Assembly: GCA_029054485.1 (NCBI GenBank) | Contig: JAIDFD010000287.1 | Location: 1 to 18,494, forward strand | Direction of reading: 5' to 3' | From: Clostridia bacterium | Lineage (GTDB): Bacteria > Bacillota > Clostridia > Christensenellales > Borkfalkiaceae | Length of the DNA stretch: 18,494 bases | Shown: positions 13,707 through 18,494 of the stretch, piece after piece | How the letters are laid out: the number at the start of each line of letters is the position of its first letter | Position numbering within the stretch: the first letter of the stretch is position 1 | The notes under the pieces: model-generated | Databases searched by the model: none | Seen by the model: only the letters and a program-made list of their open reading frames with translations | Told to the model about the DNA's origin: nothing | Program-made: the position numbers and the translations under genes

Positions 13707-14130
13707 TAGCCTCACCGCCTTCTTGTTCTTTTTTCACAAACTTGCACTTAACGGGCAGTTTATGACTTGCAAGACGCATAGCTTCCCTTGCGATTTCTTC
13801 AGTTACGCCCGACATTTCAAACATAACTCTGCCGGGTTTTACAACCGCTACCCAGTACTCAACCGAGCCTTTGCCCGAACCCATACGGGTTTCGGCGGGC
13901 TTTTTGGTGATGGGCTTGTGGGGGAATATATCTATCCAGACCTTGCCGCCGCGCTTGATGAATCTGGTCATTGCGATACGGGCAGCTTCTATCTGGTTAG
14001 AAGTTATCCATGCGCACTCCTCGGAAACCAGTCCGTATTCGCCGTACGCTATCTTGTTGCCCTTCTGCGCCGTGCCCTTCATTCTGCCGCGGTGCTGTCT
14101 TCTTCTTTTAACTCTCTTGGGGATTAACAT
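13696..14130 (-). CDS. rplP: 50S ribosomal protein L16
   Basis: L16 sits by the A site and central protuberance of the large subunit and helps position tRNA. The 144-residue protein has [36 protein letters not shown], the region [19 protein letters not shown], then [20 protein letters not shown], and the C-terminal [19 protein letters not shown]. Length is normal. It starts one base after the rpsC stop codon. Confidence 0.98.
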   Translation of the reverse strand: MLIPKRVKRRRQHRGRMKGTAQKGNKIAYGEYGLVSEECAWITSNQIEAARIAMTRFIKRGGKVWIDIFPHKPITKKPAETRMGSGKGSVEYWVAVVKPGRVMFEMSGVTEEIAREAMRLASHKLPVKCKFVKKEQEGGEANEG

Positions 14131-14131
14131 A

Positions 14132-14803
14132 TTATTCTTCGCCTCCGTCCGAGATTATCAGCTTTTTACTGCCGGCGAGAACTTCGCCCTTGTAAATCCA
14201 GCATTTTACGCCCAGCACGCCGAAGGTGGTGTGCGCTTCTGCAAAGCCGTAATCTATGTCAGCGCGTATAGTCTGAAGGGGAATGGAACCGTCGTGGTAG
14301 CTTTCGCTTCCCGCGATTTCTCTGCCGTCCAGTCTGCCGCCCACGGTGATTTTAACACCCTTGACGCCGGTCTTTGAAACCTTTGCAATCTGCTGTTTTA
14401 CAGCCCTTCTGTAAGATACGCGTTTTTCAAGCTGTGCCGCAACGCTTTCGGCGACAAGCTGTGCGTCCTGGTCGATTTTTTCAACCTTGCGGACGTTTAT
14501 GATAATCGCCTTACCGCCGGTAAGCTTTGATAAATCTTTTTTAATTACTTCTATTTCCGCGCCCGCTTTGCCGATAAGCACGCCGGGACGTCCGGTGTAG
14601 ATGCCTACTTCAACCTTGTTCGCCGCCCTGACGATGGTGATTTTGCTTATAGCCGCATCGTAGTACTTCTTTTTGATGAAGGTGCGGATTTCGTGGTCTT
14701 CCTTGATATGCGATGCAAAGTTCTTTTTGTCGGCATACCACTGGGTGTCCCAAGGCTTGATTATACCCACTCTTAAACCGTGAGGATTAACTTTTTGTCC
14801 CAT
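14132..14803 (-). CDS. rpsC: 30S ribosomal protein S3
   Basis: S3 lines the mRNA entry tunnel and has helicase-like activity there with S4 and S5. The 223-residue protein begins [20 protein letters not shown]. The N-terminal KH type 2 domain is visible with [20 protein letters not shown]. The C-terminal S3 domain has [12 protein letters not shown] preceded by EKRVS, then [19 protein letters not shown], and [18 protein letters not shown]. Length is typical. Confidence 0.98.
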   Translation of the reverse strand: MGQKVNPHGLRVGIIKPWDTQWYADKKNFASHIKEDHEIRTFIKKKYYDAAISKITIVRAANKVEVGIYTGRPGVLIGKAGAEIEVIKKDLSKLTGGKAIIINVRKVEKIDQDAQLVAESVAAQLEKRVSYRRAVKQQIAKVSKTGVKGVKITVGGRLDGREIAGSESYHDGSIPLQTIRADIDYGFAEAHTTFGVLGVKCWIYKGEVLAGSKKLIISDGGEE

Positions 14804-14814
14804 ACTTTATCTCC

Positions 14815-15204
14815 TTAAACCTTCTTCGCGTCGAGTATTACGGTGACGTGGCTCGTTCTCTTTAAAATCGCGTGTCCGCGTCCCTTGGATACGGGTTGCA
14901 TTCTCTTTAAGTGAGGACCGCCGTCCGCAAACGCTTCGGCAACAATCAAGTCGCCTCTGTCCATACCGTTGTTATGCTCTGCGTTAGCCGCCGCAGAAAG
15001 AAGCACTTTTTTGACTTCTTCACTGCCGACCTTGTTGCAATAGGTAAGTATCGCTTCCGCTTCATCAACGGACTTGCCGCGTATAAGCGCAAGCACCGTT
15101 CTTACCTTGTAGGGGGAAAGCCTTAAATATCTCGCCGTTGCGTAAGGACGCTTATCCTTAGTGGCGGCAATTCTTTCCTGCTTTTTATTCATATTGCTTG
15201 CCAT
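14815..15204 (-). CDS. rplV: 50S ribosomal protein L22
   Basis: L22 lines the peptide exit tunnel with its beta-hairpin and contacts several macrolides there. The 129-residue protein has an N-terminal extension of about 20 residues before ATARYLRLSPYKVRTVLALI. The tunnel hairpin and end follow: KVLLSAAANAEHNNGMD, then FADGGPHLKRMQPVSKGRGH and RTSHVTVILDAKK. An internal start MNKKQERI is possible, but the ATG at 15204 lies behind GGAGT and suits the spacing to rpsS. Confidence 0.96.
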   Translation of the reverse strand: MASNMNKKQERIAATKDKRPYATARYLRLSPYKVRTVLALIRGKSVDEAEAILTYCNKVGSEEVKKVLLSAAANAEHNNGMDRGDLIVAEAFADGGPHLKRMQPVSKGRGHAILKRTSHVTVILDAKKV

Positions 15205-15214
15205 AGTTCACTCC

Positions 15215-15487
15215 TTACTTCTTGGCGGTCTTTGCCGCGTGTCCCTTGAACGTTCTGGTGGGAGCGAACTCGCCGAGCTTGCAGCCTACCATATCTTCCG
15301 TGACGTATACGGGAACGTGTTTTCTTCCGTCGTATACAGCTATCGTGTGTCCGACCATCTGGGGGAATATCGTTGTCGCGCGCGACCAGGTCTTTACGAC
15401 TTTCTTCTCGCCGGCAGCGTTCATCGCCTCGATTCTTGCCATAAGTCTTTCTTCGGCATAAGGTCCTTTTTTAACGCTTCTTGACAT
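15215..15487 (-). CDS. rpsS: 30S ribosomal protein S19
   Basis: S19 is in the head of the small subunit and works with S13. The 90-residue protein shows [53 protein letters not shown] and [15 protein letters not shown], all diagnostic. Length is typical, with AGGAGG upstream of the ATG. Confidence 0.98.
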   Translation of the reverse strand: MSRSVKKGPYAEERLMARIEAMNAAGEKKVVKTWSRATTIFPQMVGHTIAVYDGRKHVPVYVTEDMVGCKLGEFAPTRTFKGHAAKTAKK

Positions 15488-15501
15488 TTTATATTCCTCC
15501 T

Positions 15502-16329
15502 TTAATTAATTCTCTTCAAAATGAATTTTGAAGTAGGGTTCTTCTTCTTTCTCGTCTTATAGCCGAGAGCAGGCTTGCCCCAAGGGGTCATAGGACCTGC
15601 GTGTCCGACGGGACTCTTGCCTTCGCCGCCGCCGTGAGGGTGGTCGTTAGGGTTCATGACCGAACCGCGGACGGTGGGCTTTGTGCCGAGGTGTCTTGTC
15701 TTGCCCGCTTTGCCGATACGGATAATTTCGTGTTCAACGTTGCCGACCTGACCTACCGTTGCCTTGCACTTTACGGGAACGAGTCTCATTTCGCCCGAGG
15801 GCATTTTGAGAGTCGCATACGCGCCCTCTTTAGCCATAATCTGAGCGGATATGCCCGCAGACCTTGCAATCTGCGCGCCGCGTCCGGGCTGCATTTCAAT
15901 CGCGTGAACGACGGTACCTACGGGGATTTCCGAAAGGGGAAGGCAGTTGCCCGCCTTGATGTCCGCCTTTACGCCCGACTCTACCTTGTCGCCTACGTTG
16001 AGTCCGAGGGGAGCGAGAATGTATCTCTTTTCGCCGTCGGCGTAAGCAAGCAGCGCGATGTGCGCCGAACGGTTGGGATCGTACTGAATGGACTTAACCG
16101 TTGCGGGAATACCGTCTTTGTTGCGCTTGAAATCTATAATTCTGTATTTGGTTCTGTTTCCGCCGCCGATGTGACGTACGGTTATTTTACCCTGATTGTT
16201 TCTGCCGCCCGACTTGCGCTTATCGTGAAGTAAGCTTCTTTCGGGTTTGTCGCCTGAAAGCTCCGCATACGCATTCACCGTCATAAAACGGCGGGCGGGC
16301 GAAGTGGGTTTATACCTTTTAACTGCCAT
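15502..16329 (-). CDS. rplB: 50S ribosomal protein L2
   Basis: L2 is a primary 23S rRNA-binding protein close to the peptidyl transferase centre and is needed for subunit joining. The 275-residue protein has the N-terminal [38 protein letters not shown], then an OB-fold part with [20 protein letters not shown]. The C-terminal signature [19 protein letters not shown] contains the histidine equivalent to E. coli H229. The end is [15 protein letters not shown]. Normal length. Confidence 0.98.
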   Translation of the reverse strand: MAVKRYKPTSPARRFMTVNAYAELSGDKPERSLLHDKRKSGGRNNQGKITVRHIGGGNRTKYRIIDFKRNKDGIPATVKSIQYDPNRSAHIALLAYADGEKRYILAPLGLNVGDKVESGVKADIKAGNCLPLSEIPVGTVVHAIEMQPGRGAQIARSAGISAQIMAKEGAYATLKMPSGEMRLVPVKCKATVGQVGNVEHEIIRIGKAGKTRHLGTKPTVRGSVMNPNDHPHGGGEGKSPVGHAGPMTPWGKPALGYKTRKKKNPTSKFILKRIN

Positions 16330-16341
16330 GTTCTTTTCTCC

Positions 16342-16632
16342 TTACGATAACGAGTTGAAGTACTCGATCGCCTTCGAGTCAGCCGTGAGCTGGACGATCG
16401 CCTTCTTGTAGTCGGGGGTGTAACCGGAGCTTCTTCCCATTCTCTTTAACTTGCCCTTGCAGTTTACCGTGTTCACCTTTTCAACGCTGACGTTGAAGAG
16501 CTTTTCAACCGCAAGTTTAATCTGCGTTTTGTTTGCCGACTTTGCAACGATAAAAGTGTATTTTTTGTCGGCTATTCCGTCGTAACCCTTTTCCGTGAGG
16601 AGGGGTTTTATGATAATATCTTCGGCTACCAT
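16342..16632 (-). CDS. rplW: 50S ribosomal protein L23
   Basis: L23 lies at the tunnel exit and is the docking site for trigger factor and the signal recognition particle. The 96-residue protein has the family segments [56 protein letters not shown] and [17 protein letters not shown]. Its ATG overlaps the rplD stop codon by one base (TAATG), a classical coupling arrangement. Confidence 0.97.
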   Translation of the reverse strand: MVAEDIIIKPLLTEKGYDGIADKKYTFIVAKSANKTQIKLAVEKLFNVSVEKVNTVNCKGKLKRMGRSSGYTPDYKKAIVQLTADSKAIEYFNSLS

Positions 16633-17258
16633 TACTCTCCGTAGACCTCCTCTATTTTCTTTACCGCCGCCTTGGTCAAAACGACTTTCGCGTTTGAAAC
16701 CACTTCGTAGGTAGAAATCTGCGCTACGGGCAGGGTTGAAAGTTTTTGTATGTTGCTTGCCGCGCGGATTACGTTGATGTCATCGTTGTCCATAACCACT
16801 ACCGCGGTCTTGTCCAAGTTCAACGCCTTCTGGAAAGCGACCATCTCTTTGGTCTTGCCCTCTTTAACCGCAAGGCTTTCGATAACTACGAGTTCGCCGT
16901 CCGCAACCTTCTTCGAAAGAGCTGAAATCAAAGCGGCAACCTTTGCCTTTTTGTTCATATCCTTTGAAAAATCGCGGCTCTTGGGTGCGAATACCACGCC
17001 GCCCTTTATCCACTGGGGAGCGCGGATAGAGCCCTGACGCGCGTTACCCGTGCCCTTCTGTCTCCAAGGCTTTCTGCCGCCGCCTCTTACCTCGGTGCGG
17101 GTCAGAGTCGATTTCGTGCCCTGTCTTTCGTTGGCAAGGCGGGTTACGACTGCCTGATGAATGAGGGGTTCGTTGTATTCCGCGCCGAACACCTTATCGC
17201 TTAAATTCATCGTGCCGGCTTCAGTGCCGTCCATCTTGTATACTTTAATTTTAGGCAT
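16632..17258 (-). CDS. rplD: 50S ribosomal protein L4
   Basis: L4 reaches into the exit tunnel through an extended loop and represses the S10 operon in E. coli. The 208-residue protein has [20 protein letters not shown], the loop [19 protein letters not shown], then [15 protein letters not shown], and the C-terminal Rossmann-like part with [18 protein letters not shown]. Normal length. The gap before rpsJ is too short for an obvious E. coli-type L4 leader, so L4 autoregulation is not supported here. Confidence 0.98.
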   Translation of the reverse strand: MPKIKVYKMDGTEAGTMNLSDKVFGAEYNEPLIHQAVVTRLANERQGTKSTLTRTEVRGGGRKPWRQKGTGNARQGSIRAPQWIKGGVVFAPKSRDFSKDMNKKAKVAALISALSKKVADGELVVIESLAVKEGKTKEMVAFQKALNLDKTAVVVMDNDDINVIRAASNIQKLSTLPVAQISTYEVVSNAKVVLTKAAVKKIEEVYGE

Positions 17259-17269
17259 ATGCGTACTCC

Positions 17270-17899
17270 TTATTTAACGGTGTCGTTTATGGTAACGACG
17301 CTGCCGTTCGCTCCGGGCACGGAGCCTCTGATAAGCAAGCAGTTTCTTTCAACGTCTACCCTGACGATTTCAAGGTTCTGAACGGTTACGTTCTCAACGC
17401 CGTACTGTCCTGCAAGGTGCTTATTCTTGAATACCCTTGAAGGGGAGCTGTTTGCGCCCATTGAACCGGGTTCCCTGTGTACGGGGCCCACGCCGTGCGT
17501 TTCCTTCAATCTGCGCTGGTTCCATCTTTTAATAACGCCCGAATAGCCGTGTCCTTTGGTAACGCCGTGAACGTCTACCTTGTCGCCTGCGGTGAAAACG
17601 TCCGCTTTCACTTCGCCGCCTACCGTGTAAGCGGAAAGGTCGTCAAGTCTGAACTCCTTCATTACCTTGCAGGGTTTTACGCCCGCTTTTTTGAACTGAC
17701 CCAGTTCGGGTTTCGAAAGTGCTTTTTCCTTTGCTTCGTCAAAACCGAGCTTCAATGCGGCGTAGCCGTCCTTTTCAACAGTTTTGATTTGCACCACGGG
17801 ACAGGGACCTGCCTCGATTACGGTTACGGGAATCACTTTCCCTTCCGGAGTGAAGATCTGGGTCATCCCAGCCTTACGTCCGATGATTGCTTTATTCAT
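17270..17899 (-). CDS. rplC: 50S ribosomal protein L3
   Basis: L3 starts large-subunit assembly and its central extension approaches the peptidyl transferase centre. The 209-residue protein begins [20 protein letters not shown] and has the [19 protein letters not shown] strand pair. The extension contains [19 protein letters not shown], then [20 protein letters not shown] and [13 protein letters not shown]. The C-terminal part is [20 protein letters not shown]. The length is typical. CGGAGG lies upstream. Confidence 0.98.
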   Translation of the reverse strand: MNKAIIGRKAGMTQIFTPEGKVIPVTVIEAGPCPVVQIKTVEKDGYAALKLGFDEAKEKALSKPELGQFKKAGVKPCKVMKEFRLDDLSAYTVGGEVKADVFTAGDKVDVHGVTKGHGYSGVIKRWNQRRLKETHGVGPVHREPGSMGANSSPSRVFKNKHLAGQYGVENVTVQNLEIVRVDVERNCLLIRGSVPGANGSVVTINDTVK

Positions 17900-18045
17900 T
17901 GATAAAGTTCCTCCGTTTTTTATATTTTTGAGATACCGCGTCCCGCCGTTCCGCCGCCTGCCCTTGTTTAAGACCTCGTCGTCTGCGGATACACTAAAGT
18001 ATCATTAATTGTCAAAGTTATTTATATAATAGGTATTAGTAGCTT
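17900..18045 (-). other. rpsJ-rplC gap, partly GC-rich, no gene
   Basis: These 146 bases between two normally adjacent genes contain no coding signal. The half near rpsJ is A/T-rich and holds TTGACA on the minus strand (18010-18015) without a good -10, and a small hairpin GATAC-actaaa-GTATC (17988-18003). The half near rplC is a C-rich tract on the plus strand (about 17938-17963). It is not clearly a copy of the four-member repeat. Confidence 0.5.
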
Positions 18046-18345
18046 TTACAGCTTGATTTTGATGTCTACGCCTGCGGGAAGGTGAACGGTGTCCAACAAC
18101 TTCGCATTGGGGGTGTAGATATCGATAATGCGCTTGTAGGTGCGCTGTTCGAACTGTTCGCGGCTGTCCTTGTATTTGTGGGGAGAGCGCAAAATAGTAA
18201 CTATTTCTCTCTCGGTGGGAAGGGGAACGGGGCCCGAAATTTTAGCGCCGCTCTTCTTCATCGTTTCAACGATGCGCGAAGCCGCAAGGTCCACAAGCTC
18301 GTGGTCGTAAGCTGCAAGTTTAATTCTGATTTTCTGTCCTGCCAT
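18046..18345 (-). CDS. rpsJ: 30S ribosomal protein S10
   Basis: S10 is in the head of the small subunit and is also the NusE transcription antitermination factor, which pairs with NusB. The 99-residue protein has the family segments [39 protein letters not shown], the loop [20 protein letters not shown] and the C-terminal [16 protein letters not shown]. First gene of the superoperon, behind AGGAG, downstream of a terminator and promoter candidate. Confidence 0.98.
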   Translation of the reverse strand: MAGQKIRIKLAAYDHELVDLAASRIVETMKKSGAKISGPVPLPTEREIVTILRSPHKYKDSREQFEQRTYKRIIDIYTPNAKLLDTVHLPAGVDIKIKL

Positions 18346-18363
18346 GTCAATAACTCCTTTTTT

Positions 18364-18394
18364 ATCCTAACAAAAAATTCTGCATTTGTGTCAA
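18364..18394 (-). promoter_or_regulatory. Promoter candidate for the S10-spc-alpha superoperon
   Basis: A perfect TTGACA lies on the minus strand (18389-18394). The best -10 is TAGGAT (18364-18369) after a 19-base spacer, which is long. The predicted start would be very close to the AGGAG (18354-18358) of rpsJ. Its place between the upstream terminator and rpsJ supports it; the weak -10 does not. Confidence 0.4.
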
Positions 18395-18423
18395 CTTATC
18401 CGTGTGTATCGCGCTTTCCCGAT

Positions 18424-18447
18424 AAAAAAACACCAAAATCTTGGCGT
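18424..18447 (-). terminator. Rho-independent terminator of the upstream operon
   Basis: Read on the minus strand, ACGCCAA-GATT-TTGGTGT (18430-18447) forms a seven-pair stem with one G-T pair, followed directly by seven T (plus-strand A run 18424-18430). It would end a minus-strand transcript entering from beyond 18494. By gene-order precedent this could be the str operon (fusA, tuf), but that gene is not in view. The bases beyond (18448-18494) hold two small palindromes (AGCCGCGGCT and AAGGG/CCCTT) and no gene. Confidence 0.75.
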
Positions 18448-18494
18448 AGGGAAAAGCCGCGGCTAGTCGCAAGGGTCACGCCCTTACATTTGTC

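Noticed and set aside
13405..14127. Plus-strand open frame of 240 codons
   Set aside because: It is antisense to rpsQ, rpmC and rplP with low-complexity Ser/Phe/Leu translation; a shadow frame.
15601..16233. Plus-strand open frame of 210 codons
   Set aside because: It is antisense to rplB, which matches its family along the whole length; a shadow frame.
17925..18015. Possible fifth copy of the structured repeat in the rpsJ-rplC gap
   Set aside because: Only GAGATAC near the left side and GTATC near the right resemble the repeat arms. The conserved TACTTTGCGTA core and ordered motifs are absent.

Overview
The window is almost entirely one minus-strand ribosomal superoperon. Reading right to left it runs rpsJ, rplC, rplD, rplW, rplB, rpsS, rplV, rpsC, rplP, rpmC, rpsQ | rplN, rplX, rplE, rpsN, rpsH, rplF, rplR, rpsE, rpmD, rplO, secY, adk, map, a KOW-domain gene, infA, rpmJ, rpsM, rpsK, rpsD, rpoA, rplQ. 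This is the fused S10-spc-alpha arrangement of Bacillota. The organism is most likely an uncultured member of the Clostridia: it has zinc-type S14, S4, L24 and L36, the small KOW gene between map and infA, a Cys-containing LID in adenylate kinase, strong GGAGG ribosome binding sites and moderate GC. I cannot name a genus.

Right edge (18346-18494): a rho-independent terminator closes an upstream minus-strand transcript whose gene lies outside the window. A TTGACA-containing promoter candidate then precedes rpsJ. From 18345 to 1783 the genes are packed with gaps of 0-40 bases or with start/stop overlaps (rplD/rplW, rplP/rpmC, rpmD/rplO, adk/map, map/KOW, KOW/infA). A few longer gaps break this pattern: rpsJ-rplC, rpsQ-rplN, rplF-rplR, secY-adk, infA-rpmJ and rpmJ-rpsM.

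Four of those gaps (rpsQ-rplN, secY-adk, infA-rpmJ, rpmJ-rpsM) hold copies of the same repeat, about 100-123 bp long. All four have the same orientation, and each starts at or within four bases of the stop codon of the preceding gene. The ends of each copy form an imperfect inverted repeat. The arm sequence differs between copies but matches within each copy, so the terminal stem shows compensatory changes. This structured element is the most interesting thing in the window. The rpsQ-rplN gap also carries a promoter candidate and a three-tier hairpin, which suggests a separate entry point for the spc block.

Left end: a strong bidirectional terminator (1719-1748) follows rplQ. After it comes a small separate operon with a near-consensus promoter (1674-1701) and three related predicted lipoprotein genes on the minus strand. 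The first is broken by an in-frame TAA; the next two are intact tandem paralogs. The family is built from two short modules that occur in opposite order in the first gene and in the other two. I do not know its function.

The main genes work together to build both ribosomal subunits. They also supply the RNA polymerase alpha subunit, IF-1, the Sec translocon channel, adenylate kinase and the N-terminal methionine-removing enzyme.
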